A DNA stretch of 38,538 nucleotides from Candidatus Ruthenibacterium merdigallinarum. Lineage in GTDB: Bacteria > Bacillota > Clostridia > Oscillospirales > Ruminococcaceae. The notes under the pieces are model-generated. The model was not told where the DNA came from. It made no database searches and worked only from the letters and a program-made list of their open reading frames with translations. Below are positions 6,946 through 14,926 of this stretch, piece after piece. The stretch covers positions 1-38,538 of the forward strand of contig DXGT01000023.1 in assembly GCA_019113785.1 (NCBI GenBank), read 5' to 3'. The stretch's first letter is position 1. Every line of letters starts with the position of its first letter. The translations under genes and the position numbers were made by a program.

Positions 6946-7757
6946 GCATCTGTGTGGACCATCTGAGCTTCTCCTACGGCGGCGGCCCGGTGCTGCGGGA
7001 CGTCAGCTTTTGCATGCAGGAGGGGGAGTTCCTCTCCGTGCTGGGGCCAAACGGCGTGGGAAAAAGCACGCTGTTCCGCTGCATGCTGGGCCAGCTCGCG
7101 CCGCAGAGCGGCAGCGTCACCGTGCAGGGCAAGCGCATTGAGGCGATCCCGCCCCGAAACCGTGCCCGGCTGATCGCCTACATCCCCCAGTCGCACAACC
7201 CGGTGTTCAACTTCACGGTGCGGGACATGGTGCTGATGGGCACCATCGCGCAGACGGGCGTGTTCTCGGCCCCCGGCGCAGAGCAGGAGGCCCTTGCCGA
7301 AAAGACGCTGCGTCAGCTGGGCATCGCCCATCTGGCCGGCTGCGGCTACGCCAGCATCAGCGGCGGCGAGCGTCAGCTGGTGCTCATCGCGCGGGCCATT
7401 GCCCAGCAGGCGCACATCCTTGTGATGGACGAGCCCACGGCCAATCTCGATCTGGGCAACCGTATCCGTGTGCTGCGGGCGGTGCGCGCGCTCGCACAGC
7501 AGGGCTACGGGGTGATCCAGTCCACCCACGACCCCGAGCAGGCCTATCGCTATTCCGACCGGGTGCTGGCGCTGTACGAGGGCCGGGTGCTGGCGCTGGG
7601 CACGCCGCAGAGCGTGATCGACGGGCCGCTGATCTCAAAGCTGTACGGCGAGGAGATACAGGTGTGCAGCCTGCGGGACGATACGGTGCGCGTGTGCGTC
7701 CCCGCCGTAGGCTGCGAGGAGAGGAAGGAGAAACCAACATGCGAAAACAATGTCTGA
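6942..7757 (+). CDS. ABC transporter ATPase (FecE/BtuD/MolC type)
   Basis: A 271-residue nucleotide-binding subunit that powers the FecCD permease. Walker A GPNGVGKST (35-43), Q-loop YIPQSH (about 80-85), signature SGGERQ (140-145), Walker B VMDEPTANLD (161-170) and the H-loop STHD (about 194-197) are all intact. The start codon is TTG at 6942, overlapping the permease TGA, with GGGGGTGAG upstream. The C-terminal tail after about residue 230 is family-typical. Its end overlaps the next gene by 19 bases. Confidence 0.93.
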   Translation: MSICVDHLSFSYGGGPVLRDVSFCMQEGEFLSVLGPNGVGKSTLFRCMLGQLAPQSGSVTVQGKRIEAIPPRNRARLIAYIPQSHNPVFNFTVRDMVLMGTIAQTGVFSAPGAEQEALAEKTLRQLGIAHLAGCGYASISGGERQLVLIARAIAQQAHILVMDEPTANLDLGNRIRVLRAVRALAQQGYGVIQSTHDPEQAYRYSDRVLALYEGRVLALGTPQSVIDGPLISKLYGEEIQVCSLRDDTVRVCVPAVGCEERKEKPTCENNV

Positions 7758-8842
7758 GCCTTTTGACCGCTGCGGCGCTGTGCCTGCAGCTGTGCGCCTG
7801 CGCCGCCCCCGCGGCCGGCGCGTCCGCCTCTGCCCCGGCCGCGCAGAGCGCGTCCGCGTCCGCCGGGCAAGAGGGTTTTTCGTTCACCGACGACATCGGG
7901 CGCACCGTCGAGCTGGCGGCGCAGCCCGAGCGGATCGTGCCGGCCGCGCCGCTGGCGCAGATTATCCTGTTTGCCATCGCGCCGGACAAGCTGGCCGGCC
8001 TTTCGAGCGAATGGTACGACTCCGCCCGCGGCATCATCGGCGAGCAGTATTTCGAGCTGCCGGTCTTCGGCGGGCTGTACGCCTCGGCCGACCTGAATGT
8101 GGAGGAGCTGGCCGCCGTGCAGCCGGACCTCATCATCGACATCGGCGAGGAGAAGGATTCGTCCGTCGACGACCTCGACCGCCTGCAGCAGCAGACGGGC
8201 ATCCCCACGGTGTACATTTCGGCGGACCTCGCGTCCATGACGCAGACCTTCCGCACGCTGGGCGCGCTGCTGGGCGAGGAGGAACAGGCGGAAAAGCTGG
8301 CCTCCTTCTGCGAGCGGGTGTATCAGCGCACGCTGTCCATCATGGAGCAGGTGGGCGACGACAAAGCGGACGCGCTGTACGTCATCGGCGACAAAGGGCT
8401 GAACGTGCTGGCGAAGGGCTCGTACCACGCCGAGCTGCTGGACCTGCTGACGAACAATCTGGCCGTGGTGGACACGCCTTTGAGCAAGGGAACGGGCAAT
8501 GAGGTCAGCATGGAACAGATCTCGCTGTGGGACCCGTCGTTCGTCATCTTCGCGCCGGACAGCATCTACGACACCGCCAAGCAGGACCCCAGCTGGAGCC
8601 AGATCGACGCCATCGTCCACAACAACTATGTGCGCGTGCCCGACGCGCCGCACAACTGGATGAGCATGCCGCCTTCCGTGCAGCGTTATCTGGGCCTGAT
8701 CTGGCTGCCGGCAGTGCTGTACCCGGAGTACTGCGACTATGACCCCGAGGAGGAGATCCGGGAATATTACGAGCTGTTTTACCACTGTGAACTGACGCAG
8801 GAGCAGTACCGTCAGATCACGGACGGCGCGTTTTTGGAGTGA
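7739..8842 (+). CDS. Metal/chelate-binding lipoprotein (TroA-like, PF01497 type)
   Basis: A 367-residue substrate-binding lipoprotein for the ABC importer, anchored outside the membrane. The signal peptide ends in a lipobox LCAC with Cys21 as the lipidated residue, followed by an Ala/Ser-rich linker to about residue 46. The mature part starts with FTDDIGRTVELAAQPERIV, the classic opening of helical-backbone metal receptors, then QPDLIIDIG. RBS AGGAAGGAG precedes ATG 7739. Known relatives bind siderophores, heme, B12 or free molybdate/tungstate (MolA). Trp/Tyr/His-rich segments (NWMSMPP, about 303-309) may form the pocket. Mo or W as substrate is inferred from context. Confidence 0.87.
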   Translation: MRKQCLSLLTAAALCLQLCACAAPAAGASASAPAAQSASASAGQEGFSFTDDIGRTVELAAQPERIVPAAPLAQIILFAIAPDKLAGLSSEWYDSARGIIGEQYFELPVFGGLYASADLNVEELAAVQPDLIIDIGEEKDSSVDDLDRLQQQTGIPTVYISADLASMTQTFRTLGALLGEEEQAEKLASFCERVYQRTLSIMEQVGDDKADALYVIGDKGLNVLAKGSYHAELLDLLTNNLAVVDTPLSKGTGNEVSMEQISLWDPSFVIFAPDSIYDTAKQDPSWSQIDAIVHNNYVRVPDAPHNWMSMPPSVQRYLGLIWLPAVLYPEYCDYDPEEEIREYYELFYHCELTQEQYRQITDGAFLE

Positions 8843-8846
8843 GCGT

Positions 8847-9362
8847 ATGCACTGCCTGATCGTGGGCCCGCCGGGCGTGGGCAAAAGCACGCTGATCTGC
8901 CGCGTGCTGCGGGAGCTGGCGCTGCCGGTCGCCGGGTTTGTGACGAAAAAGCAGCCGGCGCCAGCCGGGGAAACGCGCGGCTGCCCCGTGTATCTGTACC
9001 CCGCGGACGAAGCGGAAAAGGACGGGGCGCTGGTCTGTTACTGCGGGCAGAAAAACCTCGAGCAGGCGCGTGAGGCGTTCGACCGGTTCGCGCCGCGCCT
9101 ACTCGAAGAGGCCGCGCCCGGCAGCGTTTTCCTTATGGACGAGCTGGGGTTCCTCGAATCCCGCGCGCAGGCGTTTTGCAGCGCCGTTTTGCAGCGGCTG
9201 GACGGGGACGTCCCGGTGATTGCCGCCGTCAAGGACCGCGAGACCCCGTTCCTCGCGCAGGTGCGCGCGCACGGGAACTGCCGCGTGTTCCCCATCAGCC
9301 GGGAAAACCGCGACGCGCTGTTCTTCGATGTCCTGGAATTTATGAAACAACAGACGAGGTGA
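8847..9362 (+). CDS. P-loop nucleoside-triphosphatase (THEP1-like)
   Basis: A 171-residue protein of the NTPase/THEP1-like family: Walker A GPPGVGKST (residues 7-15), a Gly-Phe-x-Thr strand (AGFVTKKQ, 29-36), and Walker B VFLMDELG (94-101), all characteristic. Characterised relatives hydrolyse NTPs slowly and their biological role is unknown. The gene starts 4 bases after the binding-protein stop and lies 7 bases before the next gene, so it is fully embedded in the Mo operon. A role in coupling Mo uptake to cofactor insertion is possible but only a guess from location. Confidence 0.8.
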   Translation: MHCLIVGPPGVGKSTLICRVLRELALPVAGFVTKKQPAPAGETRGCPVYLYPADEAEKDGALVCYCGQKNLEQAREAFDRFAPRLLEEAAPGSVFLMDELGFLESRAQAFCSAVLQRLDGDVPVIAAVKDRETPFLAQVRAHGNCRVFPISRENRDALFFDVLEFMKQQTR

Positions 9363-9369
9363 AGCGGAA

Positions 9370-9924
9370 ATGGCTCGAAAGACCCTGATTTTGAACGGTT
9401 CGCCGCGCGAGCACGGCAACACGGCCGCGCTCGTCGCCGAGCTGAAAAAGCACCTTTCCGGCGAGGTGGTGGAGCTGTCGGCGTACCGCTCCCGCATCGC
9501 GCCCTGCGTGGATTGCCGCCGCTGCTGGACAACGGCGCAGTGCGCGGTGCGCGACGAGATGCAGATCGTTTACGACGACGATTTCGACAACGTCGTGATC
9601 GCCTCGCCCGTCTATTTCAGCACGCTGACGGGGCCGCTGCTCGGCGTGATGAGCCGCATGCAGCCCTGGCACGCCGCCATGTTCTTTTTGCACCGGCCGC
9701 TGTGCCAGCGCAAAAAGAAAGCGGCCGCCATTCTGACGGCCGGGGGCAAGGGGAACCAGGGCAACGCGTCGCACCACCTCAGCGCGTTTTTCCGCATGCT
9801 GAACGCCGAGGGGTTCCGCGAGCACACGGTCTGCTCGGCGAACACGGACACGGTCCCCGCCTGGCAGGACGCCGACGCCATGCGCCGGACGGCCGAGCTG
9901 GCAAAGTGGCTGATGGAAGATTGA
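9370..9924 (+). CDS. NADPH-dependent FMN reductase / flavodoxin-fold protein
   Basis: A 184-residue flavodoxin-fold protein of the NADPH-dependent FMN reductase family (iron-sulfur flavoprotein-like). The phosphate-binding loop LNGSPREHGNTAAL (residues 8-21) and the PVYFSTLTGPL flavin loop (about 78-88) are intact. CVDCRRCWTTAQC (about 47-59) is a Cys cluster like that of archaeal/clostridial iron-sulfur flavoproteins, so an Fe-S cluster is possible. It sits between the NTPase and mobB with spacing of 7 and 14 bases. It may supply electrons in the Mo cofactor pathway or act as a general quinone/flavin reductase. Confidence 0.8.
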   Translation: MARKTLILNGSPREHGNTAALVAELKKHLSGEVVELSAYRSRIAPCVDCRRCWTTAQCAVRDEMQIVYDDDFDNVVIASPVYFSTLTGPLLGVMSRMQPWHAAMFFLHRPLCQRKKKAAAILTAGGKGNQGNASHHLSAFFRMLNAEGFREHTVCSANTDTVPAWQDADAMRRTAELAKWLMED

Positions 9925-9938
9925 AGGAGGGGTCCAGA

Positions 9939-10439
9939 TTGCAGAAGATTCCCGCCGTGGGCTTTTCCGCGTTTTCCGGAACGGGGAAGACCACCCTGCT
10001 GGAGCGCCTGATCGGCTGCCTCAAGCAGGAGGGCCTGCGCCTTGCCGTGGTCAAGCACGACGCGCACGATTTTACCATCGACCACCCCGGGAAGGATTCG
10101 TGGCGCTTTGCGCAGGCGGGCGCCGACGCGGTGCTCATCAGTTCGGGCGCGAAAACGGCCCTCATCGAGCAGCGGCCCCGCACGTTCGAGGAAAATCTGG
10201 CGGCCCTGCGCGATGTGGACCTGATCCTCGTGGAGGGCTATAAACAGCAAGACCTTCCCCGGGTCGGCCTGTGCCGGAAGGCCACCGGGAAAGGTCTGCC
10301 CTGCGATGCTGCGGCGTACATCGCGCTTGTCACAGACGACGAGGCGCTGCGCGCGCGCAGCGCCGTTCCGTGTTTCGGGTTTGAGGATGCGGCGCCGCTG
10401 GCAGAATTCCTGCTGCGCTACACGGGCCTGCGGCGCTGA
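9939..10439 (+). CDS. mobB: Molybdopterin-guanine dinucleotide biosynthesis protein MobB
   Basis: A 166-residue P-loop GTPase that assists MobA in making the guanine dinucleotide form of the molybdenum cofactor. The opening VGFSAFSGTGKTTLLERL has Walker A at residues 12-19, then VVKHDAHDF with the family-typical KH, DHPGKDSWRFAQAGA, and the VDLILVEGYK Walker B-like strand. All are hallmark MobB motifs and the length is normal. The start is TTG at 9939, fixed by AAGGAGGGG seven bases upstream. It is the last gene of the Mo operon and converges with mobA with only 7 bases between stops. Confidence 0.93.
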   Translation: MQKIPAVGFSAFSGTGKTTLLERLIGCLKQEGLRLAVVKHDAHDFTIDHPGKDSWRFAQAGADAVLISSGAKTALIEQRPRTFEENLAALRDVDLILVEGYKQQDLPRVGLCRKATGKGLPCDAAAYIALVTDDEALRARSAVPCFGFEDAAPLAEFLLRYTGLRR

Positions 10440-10446
10440 GCGGGCG

Positions 10447-11067
10447 CTATTGGCTCGGTGTGCGGCGCAGCGCCTCGTACGCCTGCGGCGTGTTGACGTT
10501 GAACAGCTGGCCTTCCAGCGCCAGAGGGACGGTCGCCTCGCACACGGCGCAGCCCGAGAGAAAGCGCATCACGCGCCGCTCCCCGCCCTCCAGGCAGGCG
10601 CGGGCGGCCGGCTCCAGGCTTTTTCTGTAAATACCGCACAGGGGATGGCTTCGGCCGTCCCCTGTTTTTGCAATGCAGGCGTCCAGCCCGTCCCGCCAGC
10701 AGCCATACAGAAAGCGCACCAGGCGCATCGTGAGCAGGGGCGTGTCACAGGCGGTGAAAAACACGAGCGGAGTCCGGGCCTGCGCAAGGCCGGTGGCCAT
10801 GGCGCCCAGAGGCCCGCAGCCGGGGTACAGGTCCTCTGCCGTCTCCAGCGAGGGGTCGAAGCGCTCTTTGCGGTCCACCGAGACAAAGCGGCGGGGAAAC
10901 GGCGAGAGCTCGCGGTACAAAACCGTGAGGAACGTCTCGCCCTGCCACAAAAGGCCGCTTTTCATCTGCCCGCCCATGCGTTTTGCCTCGCCGCCCGCCA
11001 AAATCACCGCGGTGCTCTGTTCGATCAGCGCGTCTGTGCGCGCGCAGTTTTGCACAGGCCTATCCAA
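10447..11067 (-). CDS. mobA: Molybdenum cofactor guanylyltransferase MobA
   Basis: A 206-residue nucleotidyltransferase that transfers GMP from GTP to Mo-molybdopterin. The signature VILAGGEAKRMGG (residues 21-33) and the CDTPLL metal site (about 109-114) are present; the usual xDK after RMGG reads QMK here. NVNTPQAYE near the C-terminus is typical. The start is TTG at 11067; no in-frame ATG exists upstream before stops, and the RBS is weak, so translation may be low. It is convergent with mobB, and a patB terminator lies just upstream, so its own promoter is not obvious. Confidence 0.9.
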   Translation of the reverse strand: MDRPVQNCARTDALIEQSTAVILAGGEAKRMGGQMKSGLLWQGETFLTVLYRELSPFPRRFVSVDRKERFDPSLETAEDLYPGCGPLGAMATGLAQARTPLVFFTACDTPLLTMRLVRFLYGCWRDGLDACIAKTGDGRSHPLCGIYRKSLEPAARACLEGGERRVMRFLSGCAVCEATVPLALEGQLFNVNTPQAYEALRRTPSQ

Positions 11068-11103
11068 GCACGATCACCCGCCTTTCACAGGAGTCCCCGG
11101 TAC

Positions 11104-11145
11104 AAAAACGCCGTTCCGGCAAGGCGCACGGCTTTGCCGGAACGG
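11104..11145 (-). terminator. Terminator after the C-S lyase gene
   Basis: A 12-bp stem (11145-11134 with 11122-11111, CCGTTCCGGCAA/TTGCCGGAACGG) is followed on the minus strand by CGTTTTTG. It lies between the patB-like gene and mobA. Confidence 0.75.
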
Positions 11146-11164
11146 GTCACGCAGGGGGAAAGGA

Positions 11165-12334
11165 TCACTTTTTGATGTTCTCCTCGTAGCACTTTTTCAG
11201 CGCGTCGCACATGCCCTGCAGCTGCTTGTGCGTGCAGGCGATGTTCATGCGCATGAAGCCCTCGTTGCCGGGGCCGAACTCGGTGCCGGAGGAATAGACG
11301 ATGCCGTAGCGGTACAGCAGCTTTTCCAGCTGCTCGCAGGTCATGCCCCACTCGGTGAAGTCGAGCCAGAACAGATAGGAGGCCTCGGGCTTCGTCAGCA
11401 CCACCTTCATATCGTTCTCCGCGAAGAACTTCACGGCGTAGTCCTTGTTGGCCTGCAGGTACTTCTGCAGCTCGGCGATGTACTCGTCGGCGCCGTTGAG
11501 GCCGGCGGCCATGCCCACGAGGCCCAGGTCGATGATCTCGACGCGCACGTTCGCGGACACCACCTCGTACCGGCGGCGAAGCTTCTCGTTGGGGATGACG
11601 GTCACGGCGGCCTTCAGGCCGGGGATGCCGAACACCTTGCCGCTGCTGGTCAGCATGATGCAGTTGCTGGCGTCCTTGTCGCACACGTGCAGGATGGACA
11701 CGTGCTGGCGGCCATCGTAATACACGTCGGAGTGGATCTCATCGCTGATGATCAGCACGTCGTTCGCGACGCACAGATCGTACATGCGCTGCATTTCCTC
11801 CTTCGTGAAGCCGCGGGTCACGGGGTTGCCGGGGTTGCACACCACGAGCACGCGCGTCTTGGGATCGCGCGCCATCTCTTCCAGCTGCTCGAAGTTGATG
11901 TGCCACTCGCCCTTTTCGCGGTCGTACACGAGGCGGTTCTCGTACACAAGGCGGCCGTTGTTGCGCGGCACGTTGTACAGGTGGCCGAAGGTGGGCGTCT
12001 GGATGATCACGCCGTCGCCGGGAGAGGTGTACGCATCCAGCAGCACCTTGTACACGGCCATCAGGGCCGTGCCGGGGAAGACGTGGGCGGGGTCGATGTT
12101 CAGGCCGTAGTGGCGGTTCTGGTAACCGGCGAACGCCTCCTGGAAGTAACCTTTGTCGCAGCAGTAGGACAGCACGCCCTGGTCGATCTTATCGTGCAGC
12201 GCCTGGCGTACGACGTCCGGCATTCTGAAGTCCATGTCCGCGGTGCCCATGGGGTAGGCCGCGCCTTTTCCTTCGCCGTCCCATTTCCAGGTGTTCGTGT
12301 TGTGGCGGTCCAAAGGCAAATCAAAGTTGATCAT
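11165..12334 (-). CDS. PLP-dependent C-S lyase / aminotransferase (MalY-PatB family)
   Basis: A 389-residue fold-type I PLP enzyme. The MalY/PatB features are clear: ADMDFRMPD (about 32-40), CNPGNPVTRG, SDEIHSD (about 194-200) and the PLP lysine in SSGKVFGIPGLK (about 230-241). Known members are cystathionine beta-lyases or cysteine-S-conjugate lyases, releasing a thiol, ammonia and pyruvate through 2-aminoacrylate. The ATG at 12334 begins MINFDLP, the usual opening. It is third in a minus-strand operon ridA-nhaC-patB, separated from nhaC by about 200 bases that contain strong hairpins. Confidence 0.9.
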   Translation of the reverse strand: MINFDLPLDRHNTNTWKWDGEGKGAAYPMGTADMDFRMPDVVRQALHDKIDQGVLSYCCDKGYFQEAFAGYQNRHYGLNIDPAHVFPGTALMAVYKVLLDAYTSPGDGVIIQTPTFGHLYNVPRNNGRLVYENRLVYDREKGEWHINFEQLEEMARDPKTRVLVVCNPGNPVTRGFTKEEMQRMYDLCVANDVLIISDEIHSDVYYDGRQHVSILHVCDKDASNCIMLTSSGKVFGIPGLKAAVTVIPNEKLRRRYEVVSANVRVEIIDLGLVGMAAGLNGADEYIAELQKYLQANKDYAVKFFAENDMKVVLTKPEASYLFWLDFTEWGMTCEQLEKLLYRYGIVYSSGTEFGPGNEGFMRMNIACTHKQLQGMCDALKKCYEENIKK

Positions 12335-12450
12335 AATATTCGCCGACCTTTCTTGACATAAAATGAAAGCGGCCCGCCGTCCGGTGCGGAGGAAAGGGCG
12401 CCGGCGAGCGCCGCCCGGGCCGTTTGGGTACAAATGCGTGGGACAGGGCG

Positions 12451-12485
12451 CCATCCTGCGCCCGGCGGCGCCGGACGCAGGATGG
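12451..12485 (-). other. Intercistronic hairpin between nhaC and patB genes
   Basis: CCATCCTGCG...CGCAGGATGG forms a 15-bp stem with one mismatch and a 5-base loop. No T-run follows on either strand, so it looks like an mRNA processing or stability element rather than a terminator. A smaller GCGGCAGC/GCTGCCG hairpin lies closer to nhaC (about 12506-12523). Confidence 0.55.
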
Positions 12486-12538
12486 GAGCCTGATGGAGGG
12501 GGTCGGCAGCAAAGCTGCCGCTTTCAGCAAAAAGCCTT

Positions 12539-14002
12539 TTACTCGGCCGCGGCCTCCACCTCAGCATCCTGCTGCGGCGGGGTCAGCTTGACAAAGCGCT
12601 TGCCGTTCTTGAAGCCGATGCCCACGAAGGACAGGATGATGGCCATCACCGAGCAGCCCCAGCCGAAGAAGTTGTAGGGCAGGGCGGCGATGGTGGACAC
12701 GCCGGTGACAGAGGTCAGGAACACGGCGGTGTCGCACCAGGGGATGCAGGTCAGGTACTGGGTGCTCGCGCTGACGGCGCCGGAAACGAGGTCCAGGCTG
12801 TCCATGCCGGCATCCTCAAACTTCTTGAGGAACAGGTCCTTGGGCATCATGCCGGCCAGGAACGAGCTGGAGGTCAGGCCGACGACCATGCCGGCGACCA
12901 CGACGGAGGAAGCGGTCAGAGCCGGGCGGCTCTTCACATGGGAGAACAGGGCCTCGGCGATGACGTTGATGGCCTTGGTCTCGGTCATGATCGTGCCGAA
13001 CATGGTGGCGATGATCACGATCAGAGCGGCGCTGACCATATCCAGCGCACCGCCGCGGTTGACCAGGTTCAGGAAGATCTCGCTGTAGCCGGAGGGGTCG
13101 ATGCCGAGCGTGCTCTCCAGATTGAAGCCGGAGTACACGGCGTCAAGGCCGCTGCCGATGTCAAAGCCGTTGAACACGGCGCCGAAGACGAGGGCGATCA
13201 GCGAGCTGACGACCAGCGTTTTGAGGATGGGCGCCTTGCGGAAGGTGAGCACGAACACCAGCACCATCGGCAGGATGACCAGCGGGTTGGTGTTGTACAC
13301 GGAGGCGATGTCGTGGCGGATCAGGTCGACGGAAGCGAGGTCCGCCGAGGAGCTGCCGTACATGAAGCCCAGCACCAGATAACCGACGGTGGACAGCACG
13401 ATGACGGGGATGGTGTAGTGCGCCATGCGCTTGATCATGTTCATGGTGTCGGTGCGGGCGAAACCGGCGGCGACGTTGGTGGTGTCAGCCATCGGCGAGC
13501 ACAGCTGGCCGACGTGCGAACCGCCGGCCACAGCGCCGGCCACGATGGGCAGGGGCACGCCCATGCTCTGCGCAATGGCGATCATGATGACGCCCACGGT
13601 GCCCACAGTGCCCCAGGAGGTGCCGATGATGACGGAGACGATGGCCGTGATCACAAACGACAGCACGATCATGGAAGCCGGGGAGACGATGGTGATGAGG
13701 TAGTAGATGATGGTGGGGATGGTGCCGGAGAAGATCATGGCCGCCACGAACATACCGATGGCGAGAATGATCAGGAAGATCTCAATGACGCCGCGCAGAC
13801 GGTCCCAGATGGGCTCGACGATCTCGCTCCAGGAGAAGCCGCAGCGCCATGCGATGATCATGCACCACACGACGGAGATGGCCAGCGCGGGGTTGATGTT
13901 GATGCCGATGTTTACCGAGTAGACGACGAGCGCCAGCAGCACTACGATCAGCGAGAAAGCCTCAATAATGTTTGGCCTTCTCTTTGTACGTTCTTTTTTC
14001 AT
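12539..14002 (-). CDS. NhaC-family Na+/H+ antiporter-type transporter
   Basis: A 487-residue integral membrane protein with about 11-12 helices, of the NhaC/ion transporter superfamily that exchanges Na+ for H+ and, in MleN-type members, organic substrates (malate/lactate). The family core GTSWGTVGTVGVIMIAIAQ and GGSHVGQLCSPMADTTNVAA near residues 126-180 is well conserved. RBS AAGGAGG is 5 bases from the ATG. It lies 10 bases after ridA. Because it is cotranscribed with a C-S lyase and RidA, it may well import an amino acid or conjugate rather than serve in pH homeostasis; this is an inference. Confidence 0.88.
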   Translation of the reverse strand: MKKERTKRRPNIIEAFSLIVVLLALVVYSVNIGININPALAISVVWCMIIAWRCGFSWSEIVEPIWDRLRGVIEIFLIILAIGMFVAAMIFSGTIPTIIYYLITIVSPASMIVLSFVITAIVSVIIGTSWGTVGTVGVIMIAIAQSMGVPLPIVAGAVAGGSHVGQLCSPMADTTNVAAGFARTDTMNMIKRMAHYTIPVIVLSTVGYLVLGFMYGSSSADLASVDLIRHDIASVYNTNPLVILPMVLVFVLTFRKAPILKTLVVSSLIALVFGAVFNGFDIGSGLDAVYSGFNLESTLGIDPSGYSEIFLNLVNRGGALDMVSAALIVIIATMFGTIMTETKAINVIAEALFSHVKSRPALTASSVVVAGMVVGLTSSSFLAGMMPKDLFLKKFEDAGMDSLDLVSGAVSASTQYLTCIPWCDTAVFLTSVTGVSTIAALPYNFFGWGCSVMAIILSFVGIGFKNGKRFVKLTPPQQDAEVEAAAE

Positions 14003-14012
14003 GATAACCTCC

Positions 14013-14384
14013 TTAAATTTCTGCGATGACTTCTACTTCACAAAGGACGCCCTTGGGCAGCTCCTTCACCGCAACACAGCTTCGGGCGGGCTTGTTCACA
14101 AAGAACTCGGCGTACACCTCGTTGAACTTGGCGAAATTCGCCATATCGCTCAAAAAGCAGGTGGTCTTCACAACTTTGGCAAAGTCCGTGCCGGCCTCTT
14201 CCAGAACCGCCCGCAGGTTCAGCATCACCTGACGCGCCTGCGCCTCGATCGTATCGCCGCATACCGCATTGCTGGCAGGGTCAATGGGGATCTGGCCGGA
14301 AGTGAACAGAAACCCGCCCGCCGTTACCGCCTGGCAGTAGGGGCCGATCGCGGCCGGCGCCTTTTCGGTTGAAATAATTTTCAT
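14013..14384 (-). CDS. ridA: RidA family enamine/imine deaminase
   Basis: A 123-residue YjgF/RidA protein that hydrolyses reactive enamines/imines such as 2-aminoacrylate to keto acids and ammonia. APAAIGPYCQAV (9-20), FTSGQIPIDP (27-36), the catalytic Arg in KPARSCVAV (about 98-106) and the C-terminal CEVEVIAEI are typical. ATG 14384 follows GAGGAGG at optimal spacing; upstream codons are not RidA-like. First gene of ridA-nhaC-patB, transcribed from the promoter at 14636-14664 through a leader of about 245 bases with repeat elements. Confidence 0.93.
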   Translation of the reverse strand: MKIISTEKAPAAIGPYCQAVTAGGFLFTSGQIPIDPASNAVCGDTIEAQARQVMLNLRAVLEEAGTDFAKVVKTTCFLSDMANFAKFNEVYAEFFVNKPARSCVAVKELPKGVLCEVEVIAEI

Positions 14385-14532
14385 GTGTTTGCCTCCTCGC
14401 AAGAGATTGATATGCCCGGCCGCCCGCTCCGGTGCCCGGAGCCGCGCGCCGGTGTTGCAACAGGCATTCCGTTTGGGAAAGCGCCTGCTCCAGCCCGTCA
14501 GAAAAGTGTGGGCGAAAATCGACAATGGAGTG

Positions 14533-14586
14533 ATATTGCGAAAAACATCGAAAAACCACAGAAATATTGCGAAAATTCGCCGCAAT
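14533..14586. repeat. Repeated ATATTGCGAAAA elements in the ridA leader
   Basis: ATATTGCGAAAA occurs at 14533-14544 and 14564-14575, 31 bases apart (three helical turns). The second copy runs into a palindrome GCGAA-AA-TTCGC (14569-14580) and a wider ATTGCG (14566-14571)/CGCAAT (14581-14586) inverted repeat. They lie downstream of the promoter, where a repressor or RNA element could act. Confidence 0.55.
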
Positions 14587-14635
14587 GTGTGGGGAAAGGC
14601 CCAAAATCGCCGCAATTTCCCCTCTCTGCAACCGT

Positions 14636-14664
14636 ATTATAGCGATAAACTTTTTTTTAGTCAA
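14636..14664 (-). promoter_or_regulatory. Sigma-A promoter of ridA-nhaC-patB
   Basis: On the minus strand TTGACT (14664-14659), a 17-base A-rich spacer and TATAAT (14641-14636). Confidence 0.85.
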
Positions 14665-14702
14665 TTGCTGCTTTCAACAAAAAAATATCTCGTCTATTGA
14701 CC

Positions 14703-14746
14703 TTTTGACGAGAGACGGCGCCAAAAACGGGGCGGCGTCGTCAAAA
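14703..14746. promoter_or_regulatory. Inverted repeat TTTTGACGA...TCGTCAAAA
   Basis: A perfect 9-bp inverted repeat (14703-14711 and 14738-14746) stands upstream of the ridA promoter -35. Its TGACGA/TCGTCA arms recur in the inverted repeat at 16031-16058. It could be a regulator binding site; it is not followed by a T-run. Confidence 0.4.
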
Positions 14747-14838
14747 ATTTATCAATAAAATTTTTTAACGTGCATTCGCGCGTGGCGCTTTTGCCCCGCC
14801 GGGCGAAGGCGCACCGGCTGCGGGCGGCGCATGCGAAA

Positions 14839-14880
14839 GGGGAGACAAAGCGAGGGCCCGGCGCGCTTGGCGCCGGGCCC
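14839..14880 (-). terminator. Probable terminator after the YheO/DauR-like regulator
   Basis: An 11-bp GC stem GGGCCCGGCGC (14854-14864) with GCGCCGGGCCC (14870-14880) is followed on the minus strand by a weak TCGCTTTGTCT tract. Confidence 0.5.
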
Positions 14881-14926
14881 CCGTGAAAACCGCTTGTTAT
14901 TTTTTGCGCATTTTGCGCAGCCGGCG

